This document shows, in pieces, positions 24,114 through 33,242 of a DNA stretch of 64,000 nt. Each line of letters opens with the position of its first letter. Within the stretch, counting starts at the first letter, position 1. Made by a program: the position numbers and the translations under genes. The DNA lies in contig NZ_CP022161.1 of NCBI RefSeq assembly GCF_002214185.1, positions 7,571,486-7,635,485 of the forward strand, in the 5' to 3' direction. The notes beneath the pieces were generated by a model. It did not search any database and was not told the DNA's origin. It worked only from the letters and a program-made list of their open reading frames with translations. The DNA comes from Streptomyces capitiformicae (GTDB lineage: Bacteria > Actinomycetota > Actinomycetes > Streptomycetales > Streptomycetaceae).

Positions 24114-26408
24114 TCAGCCCACCCGCGCCGTGGCGGGAGCCGGCGGAAAGTGGCCGACCCGGACGAAGAACTCGACGTAGCGGGAGAACAGCGTGTCGGT
24201 CAGCGGCGGGCAGACGACTCCCGTGCCCGCGAGCGCCGCGTCCGTCTGAGACGTGTCGATCGGCGGATAGAAGGAGTCCGTGTCCGAGGTCATCATCTCG
24301 AAGGCGTGCAGCAGCGGCTGGAGGGCGTTGTCACGGTCGGCCCGCACCCGCTCGCTCCAGCCCTCCCAGTCCAGCTCGGCCAACTCGTAGCCCAGTGCAC
24401 GGAGTCGGTCCACGCACTGGTCGAGGCCGAGTGAGGTCGGGTTGAACAGGTGGAACGTACGGCCCACCGTGTCCGGCCGGCGGGAGATGCCGAGGATCGC
24501 GCCGCTGACGAAGTCCACGGGCAGCAGGTGGAAGCGCCCGCCCACACCGGTCGGCACCGCCCCCACCTGCAGGATCCCCTTGAGGCTGAGCCAGACGAAG
24601 TCCCGGGTCTGGCAGGCCCCGTTCTCCGTGTCGCCCGAGATCACGTCGACGCGGTAGACGGAGACCGGCAGCCCCCGCTCGCGCGCCTCCTCGATGCTCT
24701 GTTCTGCCACCCACTTGCTCTGCAGATAGCCGCTGGGCAGCGCCTCGGCAGGGCCGGTCGGATCCGTCACCTTCAGCGGCACGCCCTTCTCCCGCGGCCC
24801 GTCGAAGACCCCCACCGTGGAAACGTAGTGCACAGGTACCGTGCGATGCCGGGCCGCGAGGCGCAGCACCTCGTGGGTGCCGCCGACGTTCGCGGCACGC
24901 AGCGCCGGGTAAGGCTGGAGCCAGTGCACCCGGGCGCCGTTGTGGTACACCACGTCGACCGTGCGGGCGAGTTCGTCGAACCGCTCCTCGGACAGGCCGA
25001 GCCGTTCCTCGGCCAGGTCGCCCACCACGATCGCGAGCCGGTCCTCGTCGACCGCGTCCCACACCCGGTACCACTCCATGTTGGCCCGTAGCCGGGCGAG
25101 CGCCGCCTCGTGGTCCTGACCGCGCACCAGACAGTGCACGATCGCCGTGGTGGTGCGCATCAGATCGCGGAGCAGGAAGGCGCCCAGGAAGCCGGTCGCC
25201 CCGGTCAGCAGCACGTGCTGCGGGTCCGCTTCGAGCGACGCCACCCGGTCTGCGGGCCGGATGTCGTCGGCGAGCCGTGCGTCGGCCACGAAGTCCACGG
25301 TCGGCTCCGCGCCAGGCGCGGAGCCGAGTACTTCGTGGCGTACCCGGGCGGCCAGCGCGGCGGGTGTCGGGTGGTCGAAGACCACGGTCGCCGGCAGTCG
25401 GCCGCCGGTCAGCGCGCCGAGCCGGTTGCGCAGCTCCACCGAGGTCAGCGAGTCGAAGCCGAGCTCGGTCAGCTGGCGGTCGGGCTGGATGCCCGAGGCG
25501 TCCCGGTACCCGAGCACCTCGGCGATCCGGCCGAGGACGGCGTCGAGCACCAGCCGTTCCTGCTCGGCCTCGCCCAGCCCGGCGAGCACGTCGGCCAGTG
25601 ACCCGGCCCCCGGGTCGGCCACGGCCACTCGGCGCGCGGCCGCCCCAGCCAGCGTGCCGAGGACCGGCGCGATCCGTCCTGCCTGTTCGCGCAGCGCGGC
25701 GACGTCCACCGGGGTGGCGACCACGGCCGCCCGCCGGGTGGCGAGGGCCGCGTCCAGCAGCGCCGGACCGTGCTCCTGCGGCACCGGCCGGAACCCGCTG
25801 CGGGCGATCCGCCGCAGGTCGGTCTCGCTCAGGTGCCCGCTCATGCCGCGCTCCTGCTCCCACAGGCCCCAGGCCACCGCCGTGGCCGGCAGAGCGTGCG
25901 CACGGCGGTGCTGGGCGAGGGCGTCCAGGAACTGGTTGGCGGCGGCGTAGTTGGACTGCCCCGGGCCGCCGACCACCGCCGCGATGGAGGAGAACAGCAC
26001 GAACGCCGTCAGCTTCTGGTCGCGGGTGAGCTCGTGCAGGTTCCAGGCCGCGTCGACCTTGGGCCGTAGCACCGCGTGCAACCGCTCGGGCGTCAGCGCC
26101 GAGACCAGCCCGTCGTCCAGCACACCCGCGGCGTGCACCACACCTGTGAGCGGATGCTCGCCGGGAACGTCCGCCAGCAGCGTGGCCAGCGCCTCGCGGT
26201 CCGCCGCGTCACAGGCGGCGATCCGCACGTGCGCCCCCAACTCGGCCAACTCGTCCGCCAGTTCCGCCGCACCGGCCGCGTCGCGGCCGCGCCTGCTGGT
26301 GAGCAGCAGATGACGCACCCCGTGTTCCGTCACGAGGTGTCGGGCGAACAGAGCGCCGAGGCTGCCGGTGCCTCCGGTGATGAGCACGGTGCCGTGGGGG
26401 TTCGACAC
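24114..26408 (-). pseudogene. C-terminal remnant of a type I PKS: KR (catalytic half)-ACP-thioester reductase
   Basis: The 764 codons start inside a ketoreductase: GGTGSLG (12-18), HAAGVLDD with the LDD signature of B-type KRs (97-99), S140/S141 and Y154. An ACP follows with phosphopantetheine serine S320 in LGFDSL, then an NAD(P)H-dependent thioester reductase with [13 protein letters not shown] (about 402-414) and [11 protein letters not shown]. Reductive release would give an aldehyde, as in coelimycin synthesis. The KS, AT, DH and the structural half of the KR are absent. The in-frame GTG at 26408 lies at the junction with an rpoA fragment, so this is a broken gene end, not a natural start. 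Free-standing expression as KR-ACP-TD is possible but unlikely. Confidence 0.85.
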
Positions 26409-26751
26409 CGGCCGGGGGCGCGATGTCGGCGGCGGTGACCAGACCCGGGCCCTGCTTGCGCAGGTACATCACGACCGGCTCGTCCTGCTCACTGCTCACG
26501 ACCAGCTGCTTGATGTTGAGGATCAGGTCGGTGACGTCCTCCTTGACGCCCGGCACGGTGGTGAACTCGTGCAGGACACCGTCGATCCGGATGCTGGTGA
26601 CAGCCGCACCGGGGATCGACGACAGGAGGGTGCGGCGGAGGGAGTTACCGAGGGTGTAGCCGAAGCCCGGCTCCAGCGGCTCGACCACGAACCGGGAGCG
26701 GAACTCGTCGACGACCTCTTCGGTCAACGAGGGACGCTGAGCAATCAGCAC
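26401..26751 (-). pseudogene. rpoA: 5' fragment of rpoA (RNA polymerase alpha, about residues 1-117) fused out of frame to the PKS remnant
   Basis: From GTG, preceded by an rpoA-like GGAGG leader, the translation follows Streptomyces RpoA closely: [40 protein letters not shown] (the alpha dimerisation motif) and [14 protein letters not shown]. After codon 117 the similarity stops and the frame reads 63 nonsense residues through the KR DNA. The remaining two thirds of alpha, including its C-terminal domain, are absent, so it cannot be functional. It must be an extra copy, since rpoA is essential and normally lies in a ribosomal protein operon. Either a recombination scar or an assembly join. 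Confidence 0.85.
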
Positions 26752-26871
26752 GGGATGTTGCCTCCAGTGGTTTTGCGCCCGCTATGTGACGCCGTAGACA
26801 TGACGAAGAGTACGGGCCCTACGGGCGATACGGTCTCCGGCGGGGCTGAGCGCCTCGCGCGCAGCAAATAA

Positions 26872-26907
26872 GTTTCAGGTTGGAACTGAAACAAAAGCTG
26901 ATATGCT
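26872..26907 (+). promoter_or_regulatory. Promoter with palindromic operator for the phospho-lyase operon
   Basis: TTGGAA (26880-26885) and TATGCT (26902-26907), 16 nt apart, form a good -35/-10 pair. The inverted repeat GTTTCAG-N7-CTGAAAC (26872-26892) covers the -35 box, as expected for a repressor site. The ROK-family regulator at the end of the block is the obvious candidate ligand-dependent repressor. Confidence 0.6.
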
Positions 26908-26924
26908 GCCGCCGAAGCAGGCGC

Positions 26925-26966
26925 GACGAGATGCAAGCCATGAAGGACGAGATGCACGCCATGAAG
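26925..26966 (+). repeat. 21-bp tandem duplication in the leader of the phospho-lyase gene
   Basis: Two adjacent 21-bp copies (starting GACGAGATGCAAGCC and GACGAGATGCACGCC, each ending ATGAAG) differ at one base. They lie between the proposed promoter and the start codon. The second copy runs into the AAGGAGG ribosome site, so the duplication may have placed or strengthened it. Confidence 0.85.
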
Positions 26967-26980
26967 GAGGGGATCTGCGG

Positions 26981-28330
26981 ATGACTCCCACGCTGAGTCG
27001 AGCGCTGGCCAACTACCCCAACAGGTTCGATCCCGCAGCGCTCGGTGGACTGCCTGAGCGATTGCAGTCCACCGTCAAGCGGCGAAACAAGGTGCTGGGC
27101 CCTGGTTACGCGCTGAACTACCGGGAGCCGGTCGAGTTCGTCTCCGGCCGAGGCGCTCACCTGTTCGACCGGGATGGCAACGACTACCTTGACGCCTACA
27201 ACAATGTGCCGTGCGTCGGTCACGCACACCCGCACGTTGTCGAGGCCGTGTCCCGCCAGATGGCGGCGGTCAACACCAACACGCGCTATGTGCAGGAATC
27301 ACTCGTCGACTACGCCGAGCGCCTTCTCGCGACCATGCCCGAAGCGCTCTCGAAGGTCAGCTTCGCGTGCAGCGGGTCGGAGGCGAACGACCTGGCCATG
27401 CGCGTGGCTCGCTTCCACACGGGCGGCGAGGGAATCATAGTGACTCGCTGGGCTTACCACGGTCTCACTCGCGAGGTCGCGAGCTTCTCGCCGACGCTCG
27501 GCGCGGGGTCACCGCTCGGACCGAACGTGCGGGTCATCGATGCTCCTGATCCACGACTCGTCCCGCCGGGTTCATCGCTCCCCGACCACATGCGAAGCCA
27601 GGTGCGCGGCGCGATCAACGACCTCGAGCGCCACGGCTACAGGCTTGCGGCGCTGATCACCGACTGCGCGCACTCCAGCGACGGCATCTACACCGATCCC
27701 GTCGGTTACCTGCGTGACATGGTCGAGGAGGTGCACGCCGCGGGCGGCGTGTACATCGCCGACGAGGTCCAGTCGGGATTCGCCCGGCTCGGAGAGTCGA
27801 TGTGGGGGTTCAGCCGCCATGGGGTGCTTCCGGACATCGTCACGATGGGCAAGCCCATGGGCAACGGCATGCCGATCTCCGGCGTGGTGTTCAGGCCCGA
27901 GGTGTGTGACGAGTTCGGGCAGAATGTCCGTTACTTCAACACCTTTGCGGGCAGTTCGATCGCGGTTGCCGCCGGTGCCGCGGTTCTGGACGTCTTCGAA
28001 GCGGAGAACGTGCAGCAGCGAGTTCTCGACAACGGCAGGGCGCTTCGAGCCGGCCTTGAGGAGATCACTCGCGAGTCTCCCCACGTCGCGGAGGTCCGCG
28101 GCAGTGGTCTGTATGTGGGCGTCGAACTCGTGAAGGACCGAGAGTCGCTGGAGCCCGATCGTGTCCGCGCCGACCAGGTCATCAACGACATGCGCGAGCG
28201 TCGCGTCCTCATCAGCGGCACCGGGGAAGCAGTCAATGTGCTCAAGATCCGACCGCCGTTGGCCTTCGACTCGACCGACGTGACGCGATTCCTCGAGACC
28301 TTCGCGGAGATCGCCGAGATGCGCCTGTAG
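26981..28330 (+). CDS. Class III PLP enzyme of the AGXT2-like phospho-lyase type
   Basis: The 449-residue fold type I enzyme has CSGSEANDLAMRVAR (about 129-143), the ADEVQSGFARLG motif (about 262-273) and PLP lysine K291 within VTMGKPMGNGMP. GKPMGNG is characteristic of the AGXT2-like branch, which includes ethanolamine-phosphate and 5-phosphohydroxylysine phospho-lyases. These release phosphate and ammonia instead of transaminating. ATG at 26981 follows AAGGAGG; an ATG 78 nt upstream would translate the duplicated leader and lacks a site. The following kinase fits a kinase/lyase pathway. An ordinary transaminase cannot be excluded. Confidence 0.85.
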   Translation: MTPTLSRALANYPNRFDPAALGGLPERLQSTVKRRNKVLGPGYALNYREPVEFVSGRGAHLFDRDGNDYLDAYNNVPCVGHAHPHVVEAVSRQMAAVNTNTRYVQESLVDYAERLLATMPEALSKVSFACSGSEANDLAMRVARFHTGGEGIIVTRWAYHGLTREVASFSPTLGAGSPLGPNVRVIDAPDPRLVPPGSSLPDHMRSQVRGAINDLERHGYRLAALITDCAHSSDGIYTDPVGYLRDMVEEVHAAGGVYIADEVQSGFARLGESMWGFSRHGVLPDIVTMGKPMGNGMPISGVVFRPEVCDEFGQNVRYFNTFAGSSIAVAAGAAVLDVFEAENVQQRVLDNGRALRAGLEEITRESPHVAEVRGSGLYVGVELVKDRESLEPDRVRADQVINDMRERRVLISGTGEAVNVLKIRPPLAFDSTDVTRFLETFAEIAEMRL

Positions 28331-28357
28331 CAGGCCGAAAGCCGAAGGGACCGAACG

Positions 28358-29437
28358 GTGAACACGTCGCACCCCGCACGTATTGCCCAGCAGTTGTTCG
28401 AGGAGAGCGGCCTGGCGTCGTCCCACGAGCCCATCGAGACGAACGTGGTGGACGCCCTCCTCGCCCGGCACTACCGGCTGAGCGGACATCTCGAGCGGCT
28501 GGCAACCGAGAAGGACGACACGTTCCGGCTGCGGACCGGCACAGCCGACCATCTCGTGAAGGTTTCCCCGCCCGACGAGGCGGTAGCTGTCGTAGCTCTG
28601 CAGACGGCTGTGATGCGCCACCTCGAAACCGAAGCTCCCCATCTCCCCGTCCAGCGGGTCAAGGAGACCACCGAAGGCAGCGACGACGTACCGATCGAGA
28701 CGAAAGACGGCCGGGTTCGAGTCCTGCGCGTCTTCGACTTCGTCGAAGGTGCCGTCCTGGCGCGGACGAACCCCGATTCCCACCAGCTCGCCAAGGCCGG
28801 GCAGATGCTCGGGCGAGTGGATCTGGCTCTGCGGTCATTCAGGCATCCAGCGGACGAGCGGCGCCTTGTGTGGGACCTTCGACACTTCGACCAGCTCCGG
28901 GAGCTCATCGAGTACACGCCCAGCGCCGCGCACCGCCGGCTGGCTCAAGAAGTGTTCCGCCTTTTCCACGAGGCCATTGTTCCGAGGCTGGGTGATCTCG
29001 AGACCCAGGTGATCCATGGTGACTACAGCCCCTACAACGTCCTGGTGGATCCGCGGACAGACAGCTTCGTCACAGGAGTAATCGACTTCGGTGACAGCAT
29101 GCGCAGCGCTTTGATCTTCGATCCTGCTGTGTCTCTCGCGAACCTTCTCGGCCGGACACCGCGGGATCCCTGGCGTGAGGCAAGCAGCTTCGTCGCGGGA
29201 TACGAGCGGGCCCGGCCGATCAAGGACACCGAACTCCCGCTCCTGCCTGTTGCCGCGCTGGCGCGCCTCACCCTTCGCGCGCTGGTCACCCATTGGCGCG
29301 CGGAACGAGTGCCGGAGCGTCGCGACTACCTGCTCGAGCACGCGAGAGACGACTGGGTCAACGTGGAGCGGGCCATGGCCGTCGCCATGGAGGAGGTCGT
29401 GGCCCGCTTGCTGAGCACCCGCCATGACAGGCCTTGA
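28358..29437 (+). CDS. Hydroxylysine-kinase-like aminoglycoside phosphotransferase-family kinase
   Basis: The 359-residue APH-fold kinase has an intact catalytic loop VIHGDYSPYNVLVD (about 219-232) and metal-binding VIDFGDS (about 243-249), with an N-terminal nucleotide lobe containing a lysine in HLVKVSPP. The family includes hydroxylysine kinase and homoserine/choline-type kinases. It follows the phospho-lyase gene by 27 bp, same strand. Kinase followed by phospho-lyase is the known route for hydroxylysine (GTP-dependent kinase, then ammoniophospholyase), so the pair probably degrades hydroxylysine or a related amino alcohol. Substrate is inferred only. Confidence 0.82.
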   Translation: MNTSHPARIAQQLFEESGLASSHEPIETNVVDALLARHYRLSGHLERLATEKDDTFRLRTGTADHLVKVSPPDEAVAVVALQTAVMRHLETEAPHLPVQRVKETTEGSDDVPIETKDGRVRVLRVFDFVEGAVLARTNPDSHQLAKAGQMLGRVDLALRSFRHPADERRLVWDLRHFDQLRELIEYTPSAAHRRLAQEVFRLFHEAIVPRLGDLETQVIHGDYSPYNVLVDPRTDSFVTGVIDFGDSMRSALIFDPAVSLANLLGRTPRDPWREASSFVAGYERARPIKDTELPLLPVAALARLTLRALVTHWRAERVPERRDYLLEHARDDWVNVERAMAVAMEEVVARLLSTRHDRP

Positions 29438-29522
29438 GCGGCGTCGCGGGATCGTCACCCCGACGACCGCATTGTCCGAGCCCCGACTTTCTCACCATCA
29501 CTAAGAATCGAGGCCGAACCCC

Positions 29523-30188
29523 ATGCGAGAGATCGGCACCTTCGACGCCTACGCCACTCTGATCAACTTCGAGCTCGGCCCCACGACCCTGAAGGTCCTC
29601 GAGGACCGGCTGGATCTGGACAACCTGGATGTCGACGAGTTCCTCGACGACTTCCGCGTCATGCGCTTCCAGGCCGTCCTGGAGGCCTACCGCCCGTACC
29701 ACGAGATCCTGCACTCCAGCCTGCGCAACGCCATGCGCCTGCACGGCCTGGAGTACCGCGAGTCCGACGGCGACGCACTGGTCGAGGCCGTCCCCACCTT
29801 CGGTCCCTTCCCGGAGGTCCCGGACGCTCTGCGCGCGCTGAAGATCAAGTACGAGATCGCCATCATCTCCAACACCGACGACGACCTGATCGCGCGGAAC
29901 GTCGAGAACATCGGCGTCGAGTTCGACTACGTCATCACCGCCCAGCAGGCCGGCGCCTATAAGCCGGACCGCCAGACCTTCGAGTACGCCTTCAAGACCA
30001 TGGGCGTCGAGCCGTCCCAGGTCATCCACACCGCCCAGGGCTGGGAGTACGACCACATCCCGACCCGCGACCTCGGCCTGAAGCGCCGCGTGTGGATCAA
30101 CCGCTACGGTCACCCCGGCAGCGCCGACTACCAGCCCTACGACGAGCTGCCCGACCTGTCGGGCCTGCCCGAGCTCCTCGGCTGCTGA
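29523..30188 (+). CDS. HAD-superfamily hydrolase (haloacid dehalogenase type II-like)
   Basis: The 221-residue HAD protein has motif I FDAYATLINF with nucleophile D8, motif II IISNTDDD (about 117-124), motif III lysine in AYKPDRQTF (about 144-152) and the type-II-like motif IV region QGWEYDHIPTRDLGL. The fold matches L-2-haloacid dehalogenases, but many relatives are phosphatases. It lies in the same direction as the kinase and phospho-lyase, 85 bp downstream, so it may remove phosphate from a pathway intermediate. Its third-position GC looks higher than in the two preceding genes. Confidence 0.82.
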   Translation: MREIGTFDAYATLINFELGPTTLKVLEDRLDLDNLDVDEFLDDFRVMRFQAVLEAYRPYHEILHSSLRNAMRLHGLEYRESDGDALVEAVPTFGPFPEVPDALRALKIKYEIAIISNTDDDLIARNVENIGVEFDYVITAQQAGAYKPDRQTFEYAFKTMGVEPSQVIHTAQGWEYDHIPTRDLGLKRRVWINRYGHPGSADYQPYDELPDLSGLPELLGC

Positions 30189-30248
30189 TCCGGGCCGACC
30201 GCAGAGACCGCTGGTTCGGGCTGCGTATGGTCTCGCTAAGGTCATGAG

Positions 30249-31421
30249 GTGAGCAGCATCAACCCCACACCACGCGACTACAACAAGGCAAGTGTCCTTG
30301 ACGTGGTTCTCTCCCATGCGCCGTTGACCCGGAACAAGCTCATCGAGCTCACGGGGTTGAGCAAGGCGACGGTGTCGCGGGCCGTCGAGGAACTGCGTTC
30401 TGACGGGTTCGTCGTGGACGGGGGAGTCGACGCCGTCGCCGGGCGTGGCCGTCCGTCGACGTACCTTGATGTGCCCGAGACGGCCGGACATGTCGTGGGG
30501 GTCGGCTTCGGCGCCGTGACCACCGGCGTGCTGGTCACCGACCTACGCGGCCGTGAGATCGGACACGTGACCGTTCCGACGGTCGAGCACCACGACGTCC
30601 CCGCTGCCGGCCGGTGGCTGGTCAACCTGATCGCGCAGACCAGCGCATCCGCACGAGGGCCACTGCGCCAGGTCGTCGTGGCACTGCCCGCCCATGTCCG
30701 CGACGGCGCCGAGGTCTTTCGGCCTGCCGATCCGATGAAAATCTTCTCCGGAAGAGACCTCCACCGAACCGTTGAAAAGCTCGTCGATGCTCCAGTGACC
30801 TTCGACAGTGACGCGAACGCGTCGTTGCTCCAAGTGCTCACGGACGACGCGAGCATCCATAACGCTGCCCTGTTCAGCGTCAGCAGCACTCTGAATTTCG
30901 CCACCTGCAGGGACCAGGAACTGGCTCGGGGACGTACTCCTGCGTTCGGTGACATCGGTTCCCTCTCCTCGGGCATCGACGACCGCACCCTCAACGGGCT
31001 GCTGAGCACCGCAGGGCTTGTGAAGTTCGCTCGTGAACACGGACTGGACATCGAACGCGTCGAGGACCTGTGGCTGGCACCACAGGACCATCGAGCCCGT
31101 GCGGAGATACTGAAGGCGTTCACGACGGCGGTCACGACCGCCGTGAGTATCGTCGCCGTGACACTCGATCCCGAATCCGTCTACTTCGTCGGCCGGTTGC
31201 GCCCCTTGGTGGACGAGGTGCTCCCCGAGGTACGCAAGCGACTCGAACAGACCTTGCCGGTCATCCCCCGGATCACGACCGTCTCCCAGGTTCTGGGACT
31301 CTCGGTAGCACGCGGCGCGGTGCACGCCTGCCTGGCCATGACCGACAACCGCCTACGGGACGCGCTGCTCAAGGCACGCAGTCAGGGACCACGGCAGGAG
31401 CAAGCTGCGCCGGCGTTCTGA
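30249..31421 (+). CDS. ROK-family transcriptional regulator
   Basis: The 390-residue protein has an N-terminal MarR-like winged helix (APLTRNKLIELTGLSKATVSRAV, about 24-46) and a ROK-type ASKHA domain. The sugar-kinase zinc motif (CXCGXXGC) is not visible and the ATP-loop regions look degenerate (VGVGFGAVTTGVLVTDL), as in regulator-only ROK proteins. GTG start. It is the last gene of the catabolic block and probably represses it through the palindrome over the -35 box of the phospho-lyase promoter, released by a pathway metabolite. Both ideas are inference. Confidence 0.85.
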   Translation: MSSINPTPRDYNKASVLDVVLSHAPLTRNKLIELTGLSKATVSRAVEELRSDGFVVDGGVDAVAGRGRPSTYLDVPETAGHVVGVGFGAVTTGVLVTDLRGREIGHVTVPTVEHHDVPAAGRWLVNLIAQTSASARGPLRQVVVALPAHVRDGAEVFRPADPMKIFSGRDLHRTVEKLVDAPVTFDSDANASLLQVLTDDASIHNAALFSVSSTLNFATCRDQELARGRTPAFGDIGSLSSGIDDRTLNGLLSTAGLVKFAREHGLDIERVEDLWLAPQDHRARAEILKAFTTAVTTAVSIVAVTLDPESVYFVGRLRPLVDEVLPEVRKRLEQTLPVIPRITTVSQVLGLSVARGAVHACLAMTDNRLRDALLKARSQGPRQEQAAPAF

Positions 31422-31634
31422 GCCGGACCGCGCGCATGAGGCGCCCCTCGACGGTCCGTCAACCATGCAGATCCTGGGGCCGGGGCCTCTCGTGAGCTGT
31501 TGATGTGGATGTCCCCCCAGGGGTTCGGCCCTTGGACTTTTCCGTGTCGGGATCGTGGGGGTTCGGGGGGTGTTGATCTAGCGGCGGGGGAAGGCCTTCA
31601 GCGGGCAGGCAGTCCGTGGGGAGAGGGGGGCCGC

Positions 31635-31808
31635 ATGTGGGTGACGCTGGCGATTCTTGGCGTGCTTGTTGTGTTCAACGGTGAGATTCGGGTGCTGGCG
31701 GTCGCCGCGGCGGCGCTCCTGCTGTGGGTCGGGCACAAGCGGAGCAGTGTGGTGCTGATGGCGGTCGGGGCGGGGTTTCTCGCGCTGATGTTGTTCGCGG
31801 TGTATTGA
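31635..31808 (+). CDS. Small hydrophobic membrane protein, 57 residues
   Basis: The 57 residues contain two hydrophobic segments, one including LAILGVLVVF and continuing past NGEIRV to LAVAAAALLL, and a second from VVLMAVGAGFLALML, separated by a basic turn (GHKRSS). ATG follows a G-rich GAGAGGGGGG stretch. No family is recognised. It is convergent with the threonine-synthase-like gene and stands at the border between the accessory block and core-type genes. Confidence 0.6.
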   Translation: MWVTLAILGVLVVFNGEIRVLAVAAAALLLWVGHKRSSVVLMAVGAGFLALMLFAVY

Positions 31809-31865
31809 CGCCGAGCGTTTACCCGTCCCATCCGGCAGAAGCTGCGCCCTATGGGGGCGCTCGCC

Positions 31866-32978
31866 TCAGCCGGGGTGGGAAGCCAACCCCGTCTTCAAGC
31901 CCGCCCCGCACAGCGGCACCACCGCCGTACGCGCCCCCAGCGCCCCCTCTCGCACGGCCGCCCAGCAGGCCACGCCCGTGGACTCGACGTACAAGCCGCG
32001 TGAGGCCAGGTCGCGTTGGGCGTGGCGGATCTGGTCCTCTGTCACGGTGACGAAGGTGCCGCCGGAGGCGCGTACGGCTCGGAGGATCTGGCGGGCTCGA
32101 GGTGGGCGGGGGATCGCGATGCCCTCGGCGTGTGTGGGGGCCATGGGGGTGACCCCGACCAGGTCGTCGGCGCCCTCGGCGAAGGCGTGGGCCAGCGGGG
32201 CGACCGCCGCCGACTGGACGGCGTGGAAGGCGGGGCGTCGGTCGATGAGCCCCGCCGAGTACAGCTCGGACACGGCCAGGGCGGCGCCCAGCAGCAGCGT
32301 GCCGTTGCCGACCGGGACGACGATCACCTCGGGGAGGCGGCCGCCGAGGTCCTCCCACAGTTCGTGGACGTAGGTCTTCGTACCGTGCAGGAAGTACGGG
32401 TTGTAGACGTGCGAGGCGTAGAAGACGCCGTCCGCGTCCGCCGCCTCACGGGCCGCCCGCGCCGCCGCCTCGCGATTGCCGTCGACGACCTGGAGCCGCG
32501 CGCCGTGCGCCCCGATCTGCTCCAGCTTCTTGGCCGACGTGCCGTCGGGGACGTACACCGTGCAGGGCAGCCCGGCCCGGGCGCAGTACGCGGCGACCGC
32601 CGTGCCCGCGTTGCCGCTGCTGTCGGCGACCACCCGCCGCGGCCCGAGCCGCAGGGCCAGTTCGGCGAGGAGCACCGCGCCCCGGTCCTTGAACGACAAC
32701 GTCGGCATCAGGAAGTCGAGCTTCGCCGATACGCCGTCCTTCAGCTCGACCAGCGGGGTCCGCCCCTCGCCCATCGACACCGAGGGCGCCGCGAGGGGCA
32801 GGCACTCCGCGTAGCGCCAGAGGGAGTTCACCCGGCCGGCCAGGGACTTGAGTGGGGCCGGCGTGGGCGCGAAGTCGAGATCCAGCGGACCCCGGCAGGC
32901 CGGGCAGCACCAGGCGAGGGAGGCGGCGGGGACGCGCGTGCCGTCCGTCGGGCAGAAGCGATCCGGCAGAGGTGTCAT
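31866..32978 (-). CDS. Threonine-synthase-like PLP-dependent enzyme
   Basis: About 370 residues of the fold type II PLP family. An N-terminal cysteine-rich patch (FCPTDG...CCPACRG) is followed by TPLVELKDG, the PLP lysine in LSFKDRGAVL (about 92-101), SSGNAGTAVAAYCARAGLP (about 120-138) and the phosphate loop VPVGNGTLLLG. This is the threonine synthase/cysteate synthase-like group. The chosen ATG places the Cys patch at the N-terminus, as in relatives; an upstream ATG at 33020 adds 14 residues and has no better ribosome site. It may be a paralogue rather than the housekeeping ThrC. Confidence 0.82.
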   Translation of the reverse strand: MTPLPDRFCPTDGTRVPAASLAWCCPACRGPLDLDFAPTPAPLKSLAGRVNSLWRYAECLPLAAPSVSMGEGRTPLVELKDGVSAKLDFLMPTLSFKDRGAVLLAELALRLGPRRVVADSSGNAGTAVAAYCARAGLPCTVYVPDGTSAKKLEQIGAHGARLQVVDGNREAAARAAREAADADGVFYASHVYNPYFLHGTKTYVHELWEDLGGRLPEVIVVPVGNGTLLLGAALAVSELYSAGLIDRRPAFHAVQSAAVAPLAHAFAEGADDLVGVTPMAPTHAEGIAIPRPPRARQILRAVRASGGTFVTVTEDQIRHAQRDLASRGLYVESTGVACWAAVREGALGARTAVVPLCGAGLKTGLASHPG

Positions 32979-33242
32979 GAACGCAGGGTAGATGGAGGGT
33001 GGTTGGTGATGGTGTGTCATGGGCGATGGGTGGTGGCCGTGTTGCGCCGCCTGCGACCCACGCCCCCGTGATCGTATCCGCGGTTACGTTCGTGTTAGGC
33101 CCCTTGTGCAATTCCTGTGGAGGCCTCAATCTTTCGGCTGACGCACAGGAGCGCCTCACAGCTGGATTGACATGTGCATGCCTTCCATTCCCGTGCGTGC
33201 ACCACCCCCACCCGCGCACCACCGATCGAGGAGGACCCTCAG

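Noticed and set aside
26800..26871. A 23-codon frame (MTKSTGPTGDTVSGGAERLARSK) just before the phospho-lyase promoter
   Set aside because: It has no ribosome site and no recognised family; it could be a remnant or leader peptide but is too short to support.
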